NCBI GenBank assembly: GCA_004299215.1
Contig: SCTD01000326.1
Location: forward strand, 1-9,588
Reading direction: 5' to 3'
Source: Frankiales bacterium
Lineage (GTDB): Bacteria; Actinomycetota; Actinomycetes; Mycobacteriales; SCTD01
Length of the DNA stretch: 9,588 bases
Position numbers and translations under genes: made by a program
Part shown: one piece after another, positions 1-6,242 of the stretch
Position numbering within the stretch: position 1 is the stretch's first letter
How the letters are laid out: every line of letters starts with the position of its first letter
Notes under the pieces: generated by a model
What the model was told of the DNA's origin: nothing
What the model saw: the letters and a program-made list of their open reading frames with translations, nothing else
The model's database searches: none

Positions 1-3000
1 CCCGAGGTTGCGGTCGTCGAGCGCCGCCTCGACCTCGTCCATGACGTAGAACGGCGAGGGCCGGGCGCGGAAGATCGCCACCAGCAGCGCGATGGCGGTC
101 AGCGACCGCTCACCGCCCGACAGCAGCGACAGCCTGCTGACCTTCTTGCCGGCGGGGCGGGCCAGCACCTCGATGCCCGTGGTCAGCAGGTCGTCGGGGT
201 CGGTGAGCACGAGCTTGCCCTCACCGCCGGGGAAGAGCGTCGCGAAGACGTGCACGAACTCCCGGGCGGTGTCCTCGAAGGCGGCCTGGAACACGTCGTG
301 GATCCGCTCGTCGACGTCGCGGACGATGTCGAGCAGGTCCCGCCGGGTGGCCTTGAGGTCCTCGAGCTGGGTGGTGAGGAAGGCCGAGCGCTCCTCGAGG
401 GCGGCGTACTCCTCCAGGGCGAGCGGGTTGACCTTGCCGAGCAGGGCGAGGGCCCGCTCCGCGGTGGCGGAGCGCTTCTCCTGGGTCGCGCGGTCGTACG
501 GCTGGGGCTCGGCCTCGTCGTCGAGCGTCCCGTCCTCGGTCACGACCGGGACGAGGCTGTCGGGGCCGTACTCCGCGACCAGCTGGTCCAGCGGCACGCC
601 CCACTCGGAGACCGCGCGCTCCTCGAGCTGCTCGATCCGCAGCCGCTGCTCGGCGCGGGCGACCTCGTCGCGGTGGACGACGTCGGTGAGCCGCTCGAGG
701 TCGGCGGACAGCTCGCGGGTGCGGGCGCGCAGGGCGAGCAGCTCCCCTTCGGTCACCGATCGGGCGGCGGCGGCCGACTCGCGCTCGGCGGCGGCGGCCG
801 TGAGCGACCCGGCGATGGCCGCGAGCGCCTCCTGGGCGCCCTCCACGACGGCGGCCGCGACGACGGCTCCGCGGGACCGGGAGGCCCGCAGCTCCACCAG
901 CCGCTCGCGGGCGACCCGCTCCTGCCGGGCGGCGCGCTCGAGCGACTCGGCCCGACCGGCGAGCGCCCGGCCGCGCTCCTCACCCGTGCGGACGGCCAGC
1001 CGGGCCTCGACCTCGGCCGCGCGGGCGGCGGTGGCCGCCGCGGCGAGGCGGTCCCGCACCTCGGTCGAGGGCTCCTCCTCGGCCGGGGCGCTCTCGGCCG
1101 CGGCGAGCCGCTCCTCGAGCTCCGCCAGCCCCGACAGGTCCTTGTCGCGGGCCTCCTCCGCGCGCACCCTGGCCTGCTCCAGCCGGCCCGCCTCGGCCTC
1201 GGCAGCGCGGGCCGCCGACGCGAGCAGCCCCAGCTGCTCGCCGAGCGCGGCCATCGTGGCGTCGGAGGCGTTGAGCGCCTCGAGCGCGGCCTCGACCTCG
1301 ACGGTGGCCGCCTCCACGTCGGCGCGAGCGGTCTGCACCTCGAAGCGCAGCCGCTCCTGCCGGCGCTGGGCCTCGTCGTGCGCGGCGGCCGCCTCGTCGA
1401 CGGCGGCCTGCACCTCGAGCAGGGACGGCGCCTTGGCCGAGCCGCCGATCGCCCAGTGCGACCCGAGCAGGTCGCCCTCAGCGGTGACGGCCCGGACGTC
1501 GGGGTGCTGCCGCACGAGCGCCGCGGCCGCGTCGAGCGAGTCGACGACGGCCACCCGCTGCAGCGCCCGGGTGAGCGCGGGCTTGAGTGACTCGGGGGCC
1601 TCCACGAGGTCGATCGCCCAGCGCGCGGCATCGGGCAGCGGCGGCCAGACCTCGGTGTCGTACGCCCCTCCGCCGACCAGCAGCCCGGCCCGACCCGCGT
1701 CGTCGGACTTCAGCCGCTGCAGGGCGGACGCGGCGTCGGTCGGCGACGCGACCGCCACGGCGTCGGCGACGGCGCCGAGCGCAGCGGCCACCGCCTGCTC
1801 CGAGCCCGCCTGCACGTGCACCAGCGCGGCCACGGTGCCGAGCACGCCCGGCAGGTCGGCGTCGAGCAGCGCGCCCGAGCCGTCCTTGCGGGCCAGCGAC
1901 AGCGACAGCGCGTCGCGCCGGGCAGCCCAGGTGCTGCGCTCGCGCTCGGCCTCGCGCTCCTCCGCCTGCAGCGCGGTGAGCCGCTGCTGCGCCTCGGCGA
2001 GGGCGGCGGCGGCGGTCTCGTGCCGCTCGTCGAGGTCGACCTCGCCCTCGTCGAGCCCGCCGGCCTCGGCCTGCAGCGCCTCGAGGTCGGCCTGCGCCCG
2101 CTCGACGCGGGCGTGCGCCTCGTCGAGCGCCCCGGCCAGCCGGCCCAGCTCGGCCTCGGCGGCCTGGGCGCGCGAGCGGAGCGCACCCACCTGGCCGGTG
2201 AGCTTCGCGAGCCCCTCGCGCCGGTCGGCGACGGCGCGGACGGCCGCGACCAGCGCCTTCTCCTCGGCCGACAGCGCGGCCTCGGCGTCGGTGCGCCGGG
2301 TGACGGCGTCCTGCAGCCGCTGCCGGTCCTCGACCAGCTGCTCCTCCAGCGCCGCCTCCTGCTCGCGGACGGCGGCCGCCTCCGCCTCGATCTGCTCCGG
2401 GTCGCGACCCGGCCGGGCCTCCTCGGGCAGGGCGGCGGTCAGGTGCCGGTGCCGCTCGGCGGCGAGGGTGCCGGTGCCGCGGAGCCGCTCCTCGAGGGCC
2501 GACAGCCGGTACCACGTCTCCTGCGCGCGGGCGAGCGCCTGCGCCTGCGGCTGGGCGGCGGTCTCGAGCTCGGCCTCGCGCGCCTGAGCGGCCGCGAGCT
2601 CCTTCTCCACCTGCGCGCGTCGCTCGCGGACGGCCGTCTCGTCGCGGACCTCCGCGTCGAGGGAGGCGCGCAGGTGGACCAGGTCGTCGGCGAGCAGCCG
2701 GAGCCTGGCGTCGCGCAGGTCGGCCTGCACCTGCGCGGCGCGGCGGGCGACCTCGGCCTGCTTGCCGAGCGGCTTGAGCTGCCGGCGGAGCTCCACGGTG
2801 AGGTCCTGCAGCCGGGTGAGGTTGGCCGACATCGCCTCGAGCTTGCGGAGCGCCTTCTCCTTGCGCTTGCGGTGCTTGAGGACGCCCGCGGCCTCCTCGA
2901 TGAAGCCCCGGCGGTCCTCCGGCCGAGCGCTCAGGACCGCGTCGAGCTGGCCCTGCCCCACGACGACGTGCAGCTCGCGGCCGATGCCGCTGTCGCTCAT

Positions 3001-3381
3001 CAGCTCCTGCACGTCGACCAGGCGGCACTTGGAGCCGTTGATGGCGTACTCCGAGGCGCCGTCGCGGAACATCAGCCGGGTGACGCTGACCTCGGCGTAC
3101 TCGATCGGCAGCGCACCGTCGGTGTTGTCGATGGTGAGGGTGACCTCGGCCCGGCCGAGCGGCGGGCGGCCGGGGGTGCCGGCGAAGATGACGTCCTCCA
3201 TCTTGCCGCCGCGCAGGGCCTTCGCGCCCTGCTCGCCGAGCACCCAGGCGATGGCGTCGACGACGTTGCTCTTGCCCGACCCGTTGGGGCCGACCACGCA
3301 GGTGATGCCCGGCTCGAAGCGCAGGGTCGTCGGCGACGCGAAGGACTTGAAGCCCTTGAGCGTGAGGCTCTTGAGGTGCAC
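1..3381 (-). CDS. smc: SMC chromosome-partition ATPase (partial, C-terminus off the window)
   Basis: This is the structural maintenance of chromosomes ATPase, which dimerises and with ScpA/ScpB loads onto and organises the nucleoid. The frame is open without a stop from a GTG at 3381–3379 to base 1, about 1127 residues. The N-terminus reads VHLKSLTLKGFKSF, then Walker A GPNGSGKS at residues 31–38. A long Ala/Glu/Arg-rich coiled coil follows, then a globular hinge at roughly 505–665 (with VRAVTAEGDLLG near 630), a second coiled coil, the ABC signature SGGERS at 1088–1093 and Walker B/D-loop FYVMDEVEAALDD around 1111–1123. Against full-length SMCs of about 1190 residues, only some 60–70 C-terminal residues should be missing. 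GTG was chosen because the family begins just before the LKGFKSF strand. A weak GAGAG lies upstream. Long open frames on the opposite strand are composition shadows. In relatives ftsY often follows smc. Confidence 0.97.
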   Translation of the reverse strand, partial: MHLKSLTLKGFKSFASPTTLRFEPGITCVVGPNGSGKSNVVDAIAWVLGEQGAKALRGGKMEDVIFAGTPGRPPLGRAEVTLTIDNTDGALPIEYAEVSVTRLMFRDGASEYAINGSKCRLVDVQELMSDSGIGRELHVVVGQGQLDAVLSARPEDRRGFIEEAAGVLKHRKRKEKALRKLEAMSANLTRLQDLTVELRRQLKPLGKQAEVARRAAQVQADLRDARLRLLADDLVHLRASLDAEVRDETAVRERRAQVEKELAAAQAREAELETAAQPQAQALARAQETWYRLSALEERLRGTGTLAAERHRHLTAALPEEARPGRDPEQIEAEAAAVREQEAALEEQLVEDRQRLQDAVTRRTDAEAALSAEEKALVAAVRAVADRREGLAKLTGQVGALRSRAQAAEAELGRLAGALDEAHARVERAQADLEALQAEAGGLDEGEVDLDERHETAAAALAEAQQRLTALQAEEREAERERSTWAARRDALSLSLARKDGSGALLDADLPGVLGTVAALVHVQAGSEQAVAAALGAVADAVAVASPTDAASALQRLKSDDAGRAGLLVGGGAYDTEVWPPLPDAARWAIDLVEAPESLKPALTRALQRVAVVDSLDAAAALVRQHPDVRAVTAEGDLLGSHWAIGGSAKAPSLLEVQAAVDEAAAAHDEAQRRQERLRFEVQTARADVEAATVEVEAALEALNASDATMAALGEQLGLLASAARAAEAEAGRLEQARVRAEEARDKDLSGLAELEERLAAAESAPAEEEPSTEVRDRLAAAATAARAAEVEARLAVRTGEERGRALAGRAESLERAARQERVARERLVELRASRSRGAVVAAAVVEGAQEALAAIAGSLTAAAAERESAAAARSVTEGELLALRARTRELSADLERLTDVVHRDEVARAEQRLRIEQLEERAVSEWGVPLDQLVAEYGPDSLVPVVTEDGTLDDEAEPQPYDRATQEKRSATAERALALLGKVNPLALEEYAALEERSAFLTTQLEDLKATRRDLLDIVRDVDERIHDVFQAAFEDTAREFVHVFATLFPGGEGKLVLTDPDDLLTTGIEVLARPAGKKVSRLSLLSGGERSLTAIALLVAIFRARPSPFYVMDEVEAALDDRNLG

Positions 3382-3419
3382 CTGGGGTCTCTCGGTCGGC
3401 CTGGGGGAAGACCGCCGCG

Positions 3420-3425
3420 AGAGTA
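3420..3425 (-). promoter_or_regulatory. Candidate -10 element for smc
   Basis: On the minus strand TACTCT fits the actinobacterial TANNNT -10 pattern. It lies 38 nt upstream of the smc GTG and downstream of the terminator-like hairpin at 3461–3491, so smc may have its own transcript. No convincing -35 hexamer is visible 16–18 nt upstream. This is the best promoter candidate in the 126-base gap 3382–3507, but it is weak. Confidence 0.35.
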
Positions 3426-3460
3426 CCGGCGCGAGCGGCCGCCGGGTGGCAGACACACGA

Positions 3461-3491
3461 AGGGCGCCCCCCGTGGTGCGGGGGACGCCCT
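3461..3491 (-). terminator. Hairpin terminator after the 66-residue gene
   Basis: Arms 3461–3473 and 3479–3491 pair over 13 bp with one G·U-type wobble (AGGGCG at the base, a run of C/G inside) around a 5-nt loop. It starts 16 nt past the TAG of the small coiled-coil gene. No clear U-run follows on the minus strand, which is common for terminators in high-GC actinobacteria. It would separate the small gene's transcript from smc, at least partly. Confidence 0.7.
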
Positions 3492-3507
3492 GTCGAACGG
3501 GTGCGGT

Positions 3508-3708
3508 CTAGGTGAGGGCCGGCTGGTCGTCGAGGGTCAGCATGCGGATGTCGTCCTCGACGTGCACGGAGGCGACGAGGGCCTCGTTGGCGGCGGTGAC
3601 GCGGGCCAGCTCGGCCTCCAGGTCACGGACCCTCGAGCGGAGGCGGCGCACCTCGTCGACGAGTCGCAGGTCGGCGCCGCCGACGTGACCGAGCAGGGCC
3701 TTCGCCAT
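3508..3708 (-). CDS. Small conserved-looking coiled-coil protein, 66 aa, function unknown
   Basis: The protein starts MAKALLGHVGG and continues with a heptad-like helix (LRLVDEVRRLRSRVRDLEAE, then LARVTAANEALVASV, about residues 13–48), ending in an acidic, hydrophobic tail (VEDDIRMLTLDDQPALT). There is no signal peptide or membrane segment, so it is probably cytoplasmic and oligomeric. ATG at 3708–3706 is chosen over an upstream in-frame start at 3825 because GGAGGA lies 10 nt before it and a good promoter lies further upstream, inside the longer frame. The gene sits between acyP and smc with its own promoter (3784–3812) and terminator (3461–3491), so it looks like an independent unit. I have an impression of similar short proteins beside smc in other actinobacteria, but know of no assigned function. 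A role with SMC would be inference from position only. Confidence 0.8.
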   Translation of the reverse strand: MAKALLGHVGGADLRLVDEVRRLRSRVRDLEAELARVTAANEALVASVHVEDDIRMLTLDDQPALT

Positions 3709-3783
3709 GGGTTGCTGTCCTCCGCGTCGAGGTGTGGTGTCCGCGTGTCGCACTCGGCAGATGGCCAGAGGGGCGGTGACGAA

Positions 3784-3812
3784 AGTGTGACAGGCCCAAC
3801 CCGGGTGGTCAA
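3784..3812 (-). promoter_or_regulatory. Promoter of the 66-residue coiled-coil gene
   Basis: On the minus strand TTGACC (3812–3807, five of six to TTGACA) is followed by exactly 17 nt and then CACACT (3789–3784), an acceptable actinobacterial -10 (nANNNT). The predicted start near 3777 leaves a leader of about 69 nt that ends in the GGAGGA ribosome binding site. This is the best-matching -35/-10 pair in the window. Confidence 0.65.
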
Positions 3813-3819
3813 GACTCCA

Positions 3820-3837
3820 GGTCACGAAGCGGTCACG
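3820..3837 (-). repeat. Direct repeat CGTGACC-N4-CGTGACC upstream of a promoter
   Basis: On the minus strand two identical heptamers CGTGACC (3837–3831 and 3826–3820) are separated by GCTT. The period is 11 bp, about one helical turn. The pair ends 7 bp upstream of the -35 hexamer of the 66-residue gene, a place where activators often bind. It lies in the non-coding gap after the acyP stop codon. No regulator is identified. Confidence 0.4.
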
Positions 3838-3852
3838 GTGCCGCCTCTCGGC

Positions 3853-4128
3853 CTACCGCTCGACGAACCCGTCGAGACCGCCCCGGGCGGTCCCCCACCG
3901 CTCGGCCACGAAGTCGACCCGACCGGGCGTCCCCGCCCCGCGCAGGAGCTCCAGCAGCTCCTCGCAGGCCGCCCGAGGGCCCTCGGCGACGACCTCGACC
4001 CGGCCGTCCGCGAGGTTGGTGGCCGCGCCGGTCAGCCCCAGCTCGAGCGCCCGCGCCCGGGTCCACCAGCGGAAGCCGACGCCCTGCACGCGGCCCTTGA
4101 CGAACGCCTGCATCCGCACGTCGTCCAC
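3853..4128 (-). CDS. acyP: Acylphosphatase
   Basis: This 91-residue protein has the usual family length and should hydrolyse the carboxyl-phosphate bond of acylphosphates in the cytoplasm. The signature GRVQGVGFRWWT spans residues 12–23, with the phosphate-binding Arg20. The second motif, GAATNLADGRVEVVAEG, holds the catalytic Asn38. The first residues (GTG)-DDVRMQAFV match the family's first strand, and this GTG (4128–4126) is preferred over GTG 4119 and ATG 4113. A TAGTCT -10 element ends 6 nt upstream of it, which points to a leaderless message, and there is no Shine-Dalgarno sequence. The gene is divergent from the 70-residue plus-strand gene with only 17 bp between start codons. It lies between mutM and smc, as in other actinobacteria. 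It ends at TAG 3855–3853. Confidence 0.93.
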   Translation of the reverse strand: MDDVRMQAFVKGRVQGVGFRWWTRARALELGLTGAATNLADGRVEVVAEGPRAACEELLELLRGAGTPGRVDFVAERWGTARGGLDGFVER

Positions 4129-4148
4129 ACCGGCAGACTAGGACCGTG
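4126..4148. promoter_or_regulatory. Symmetric divergent promoter with overlapping -10 elements and two leaderless GTG starts
   Basis: The 17 bp between the two GTG codons hold two -10-like hexamers offset by one base. TAGTCT on the minus strand (4140–4135) is followed by 6 nt and the acyP GTG. CAGACT on the plus strand (4134–4139) is followed by 6 nt and the GTG of the 70-residue gene. A six-base gap between -10 and start codon is the usual layout of leaderless actinobacterial transcripts, and neither gene shows a Shine-Dalgarno sequence. The first bases of the two starts are 18 bp apart, centred on 4137. No clear -35 is seen on either side. Confidence 0.55.
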
Positions 4149-4358
4149 CCCCTGACGATCGCCCCGTGCCGGCAGCTCTGCGACTGGGTCCGGACCCCGG
4201 GGTCGTACGACGGGCAGCCGCTGCTGGCCTGCCGCGGCTGCGGGTCGCAGTGGGTGCGCAGCGAGCCGTGGACCCCCGCCCAGGCCGACGGCAGCCGCCC
4301 GTACGCGGTGCTCGAGGAGCTCCGCCGCCCCGCCTCCCCCTCCTCGCCCTCTGGGTGA
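4146..4358 (+). CDS. Small zinc-ribbon-like protein, 70 aa, function unknown
   Basis: This is the only plus-strand gene supported here. The protein starts (GTG)PLTIAPCRQLCDWV and has four cysteines in a C-x3-C ... C-x2-C layout (Cys8, Cys12, Cys29, Cys32), which could bind one zinc. It has three tryptophans (14, 36, 42) and a low-complexity Ser/Pro tail. There is no signal peptide or membrane segment. GTG 4146 is supported by the -10-like CAGACT six bases upstream; there is no Shine-Dalgarno sequence. It is divergent from acyP and convergent with mutM, and its stop codon lies inside the left arm of the shared terminator hairpin. Third codon positions are mostly G/C, as in its neighbours. I do not recognise a characterised family. 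It could be a nucleic-acid-binding or protein-contact ribbon, but that is inference. Confidence 0.7.
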   Translation: MPLTIAPCRQLCDWVRTPGSYDGQPLLACRGCGSQWVRSEPWTPAQADGSRPYAVLEELRRPASPSSPSG

Positions 4359-4392
4359 TGTCCCCAGCACCCTGGCGCTGGGGACATCACCC
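4353..4392. terminator. Perfect 16-bp inverted repeat, bidirectional terminator between convergent genes
   Basis: GGGTGATGTCCCCAGC (4353–4368) pairs perfectly with 4377–4392 around an 8-nt loop. It lies between the end of the 70-residue gene, whose TGA (4356–4358) is inside the left arm, and the mutM stop at 4415–4413, so it can terminate both converging transcripts. There is no T-run on either side. The stem is unusually long and perfect for its surroundings, so a dispersed palindromic repeat is an alternative. Confidence 0.75.
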
Positions 4393-4412
4393 GGAACGCG
4401 GCGCCCGGGGGC

Positions 4413-5261
4413 TCAGACCGCCCGCGGGCGGGGCTGGCAGCGGGGACAGCTGAAGCTGGAGCGGTTCATGAAGGACTCGCGACGGATCGGCGCGCCGCAG
4501 CGGTTGCAGGGCTCCCCCTCGCGCCCGTAGGCGTTGAGCGACTGCTCGAACAGCCCGCTCACCCCCTCGGCGGAGACGTAGAGCGCGTCGAAGCTGGTGC
4601 CGCCCTGCTCGACCGCCGCAGACAGCACGTCGCGGGCGTGGGCCAGCAGCCGGCGCGCTGCCGGGCGGCTGAGCCGGTCGGTCGGCCGCTCGCCGTGCAG
4701 CCGCGCCCGCCACAGCGTCTCGTCGGCGTAGATGTTGCCCAGGCCGCTCACCAGGGTCTGGTCGAGCAGCGCGCGCTTGATCCCCGTACGCCGCGTGCGC
4801 AGCCGCGCGACGAAGGCGTCGTCGTCGAACTCGGGGTCGAGCGGGTCCCGGGCGATGTGCGCGATGAGGGGCGGCACCGGCTCCCCGCCGGGCACCACCA
4901 GGAGCCCGCCGAAGGTCCGCTGGTCGACGAAGCGCAGCTCCCGGCCACCGTCGGCGAAGCGCAGCCGGACGTGCAGGTGCTTCTGCAGCGGGCTGTCTCC
5001 CGGCACGACGAGCAGCTGACCGCTCATACCCAGGTGCCCGGTGAGGGCGTCGCCGGAGTCCAGCGGCAGCCAGAGGTACTTGCCGCGACGCCTCGCCGCG
5101 AGCACGGTGCGACCGGTCAGCCGGGCGGCGAAGTCGTCGCCGCCCGCCTCGTGCCGGCGGACCGCGCGCGGGTGCGTGACGGTGACCTGGCCGACCGTGC
5201 GCCCGGCCACCCCGCGGTGCAGCCCGAGCCGGACGGTCTCGACCTCCGGCAGCTCAGGCAC
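4413..5261 (-). CDS. mutM: Formamidopyrimidine-DNA glycosylase (Fpg/MutM)
   Basis: This base-excision repair enzyme removes 8-oxoguanine and formamidopyrimidines and cuts the abasic site by beta,delta-elimination. The protein is 282 residues, the normal length. It starts MPELPEVETV, which supplies the catalytic Pro2 and Glu3 and fixes the GTG start at 5261–5259. Also visible are Lys61 in RRRGKYLW, HLGMSGQL (76–83), the intercalation-loop region FVDQRTFGG (111–119), the helix-two-turns-helix motif GLGNIYADE (173–181), and a C-terminal zinc finger with Cys252, Cys255, Cys272 and Cys275 and the DNA-contacting Arg267. The start overlaps the end of rnc by 8 nt, implying translational coupling and one operon (DUF177–rpmF–rnc–mutM). 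The stop is followed 20 nt later by the terminator at 4353–4392. No key residue is missing. Confidence 0.97.
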   Translation of the reverse strand: MPELPEVETVRLGLHRGVAGRTVGQVTVTHPRAVRRHEAGGDDFAARLTGRTVLAARRRGKYLWLPLDSGDALTGHLGMSGQLLVVPGDSPLQKHLHVRLRFADGGRELRFVDQRTFGGLLVVPGGEPVPPLIAHIARDPLDPEFDDDAFVARLRTRRTGIKRALLDQTLVSGLGNIYADETLWRARLHGERPTDRLSRPAARRLLAHARDVLSAAVEQGGTSFDALYVSAEGVSGLFEQSLNAYGREGEPCNRCGAPIRRESFMNRSSFSCPRCQPRPRAV

Positions 5262-6051
5262 CCGCCGGCTCTCCCCCGAGCGCCGTCCCCGTCTGCGCGC
5301 CTTCGAGCGCCGTCCCCGTCTGCGCGCCTTCGAGCGCAGCCCCCGTCTGCGCGCCTTCGAGCGCGACGTAGGCGGCCTCCGCCGCCTGCTGCTCGGCCTC
5401 CTTCTTGCTCCTGCCGGCGCCGGCGCCCTGCACCTCGCCGCCCAGGGCCACCTCCGCGGTGAAGCTCTTGGCGTGGTCCGGACCGCTCTCCGCGATCCGG
5501 TAGTCCGGGACGCCGAGCCCGCGGGCGGCGCTCAGCTCCTGCAGCGCGGTCTTCCAGTCCAGGGACGCGCCGTCCTCGGAGGCCGCACGCATCAGCGGGT
5601 CGAACAGCGTCCGGACCACCGTCGTGACGGTGCCGATCCCGCGGTCGAGGTAGACCGCCCCGAGGACCGCCTCCATCGTGTCGGCGAGGATCGAGTTCTT
5701 GTCCCGCCCGCCGGTCACCTCCTCGCCGCGGCCGAGCCGCAGCCACTTCCCGAGCTGGAGGGTGCGGGCGACGTCGGCCAGCGCTCGGGTGTTGACCACG
5801 CTGGCCCGCAGCTTGGCGAGCGACCCCTCCGGCAGCTCGGGGTGCGTCGTGTAGAGGGCGTCCGTCACGACCAGCCCGAGGACCGCGTCCCCGAGGAACT
5901 CCAGCCGCTCGTTGGTGGGCAGGCCACCGTTCTCGTAGGCGTACGACCGATGCGTCAGCGCACGCTCGAGCAGGACCGGGTCGATGCCGGTCCCCAGCGC
6001 CGCCTCGAGCAGGGTGTACGGCGGACCGGCCTCGCCCTCGACCGCCTTCAC
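5254..6051 (-). CDS. rnc: Ribonuclease III, with a repeated C-terminal tail
   Basis: RNase III cleaves double-stranded RNA in rRNA precursor processing and mRNA turnover. The 265-residue protein has the catalytic domain at about 12–155, with the signature NERLEFLGD (47–55: Glu51, Asp55) and the second acidic pair in ILADTMEAV (Asp124, Glu127). A double-stranded-RNA-binding domain follows at about 165–230 (DWKTALQEL ... SKKEAEQQAAEAAYVAL). A 36-residue tail (230–265) then carries three copies of ALEGAQTG(A/T). The family is usually about 220–250 residues long, so the tail is an addition. GTG at 6051–6049 is the only usable start before the conserved core, though I see no good Shine-Dalgarno sequence. 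It lies 16 nt after the rpmF stop, so coupling to rpmF is plausible. The 3' end overlaps mutM by 8 nt. Confidence 0.96.
   Translation of the reverse strand: MKAVEGEAGPPYTLLEAALGTGIDPVLLERALTHRSYAYENGGLPTNERLEFLGDAVLGLVVTDALYTTHPELPEGSLAKLRASVVNTRALADVARTLQLGKWLRLGRGEEVTGGRDKNSILADTMEAVLGAVYLDRGIGTVTTVVRTLFDPLMRAASEDGASLDWKTALQELSAARGLGVPDYRIAESGPDHAKSFTAEVALGGEVQGAGAGRSKKEAEQQAAEAAYVALEGAQTGAALEGAQTGTALEGAQTGTALGGEPAGA
5277..5364. repeat. 27-bp tandem repeat, three copies plus a 7-bp partial copy
   Basis: Units are 5277–5303, 5304–5330 and 5331–5357. The first two are identical and the third differs at two bases. A 7-base partial copy follows at 5358–5364. The unit is a multiple of three and encodes the 9-residue repeat ALEGAQTG(A/T) at the RNase III C-terminus, so copy-number changes keep the frame and the overlap with mutM. 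The near identity suggests recent duplication by slippage. Confidence 0.95.
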
Positions 6052-6067
6052 CGCGAGAGGGTGCTGG

Positions 6068-6238
6068 CTAGACCGCGACGACGGTGCGCTTGTCGTACCG
6101 GCCGCACTCCGGGCAGACCGTGTGCGGCAGCGTGACGTGCCCGCGGTCGCAGGTGGTCAGCGTCGGGGCAGCGGTCTTCCACTGCGCACGGCGCGAGCGG
6201 GTGTTGCTGCGCGACATCTTGCGCTTCGGAACGGCCAT
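6068..6238 (-). CDS. rpmF: 50S ribosomal protein L32 (bL32), altered zinc site
   Basis: This small ribosomal protein of the large subunit starts MAVPKRKMSRSNTRSRRAQW and is 56 residues long, normal for bL32. ATG 6238–6236 is preceded by AGGAGA about 10 nt upstream, inside the end of the DUF177 gene, with only 4 nt between that gene's stop and this start. The C-terminal half keeps Cys30 and the CPEC pair (Cys42, Cys45). The second cysteine of the first pair is absent: CDRGH stands where C-x2-C is usual, and the segment is one residue shorter. His34 might substitute as a C-x3-H ligand. The DUF177–rpmF pairing is widely conserved in bacteria, here with rnc and mutM downstream. Confidence 0.96.
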   Translation of the reverse strand: MAVPKRKMSRSNTRSRRAQWKTAAPTLTTCDRGHVTLPHTVCPECGRYDKRTVVAV

Positions 6239-6242
6239 CTGC

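Noticed and set aside
92..2587. Very long plus-strand open frame opposite smc
   Set aside because: The translation is dominated by Ser, Ala and Arg with no domain. It mirrors the GC-biased third positions of the smc coiled coil, which has clear Walker, hinge and signature motifs.
3709..3825. N-terminal extension of the 66-residue protein to a start at 3825
   Set aside because: The extension would cover the promoter elements and the ribosome binding site, and its residues look random. The ATG at 3708 has a GGAGGA in front.
1816..4155. Plus-strand open frame of 779 codons across smc, the small gene and acyP
   Set aside because: It runs antisense over three supported units, including promoter and terminator regions, and shows only low-complexity Gly, Leu, Arg and Glu composition.
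3833..4390. Minus-strand open frame overlapping acyP and the plus-strand gene
   Set aside because: It is out of frame with acyP, begins inside the terminator palindrome and has no recognisable motif.
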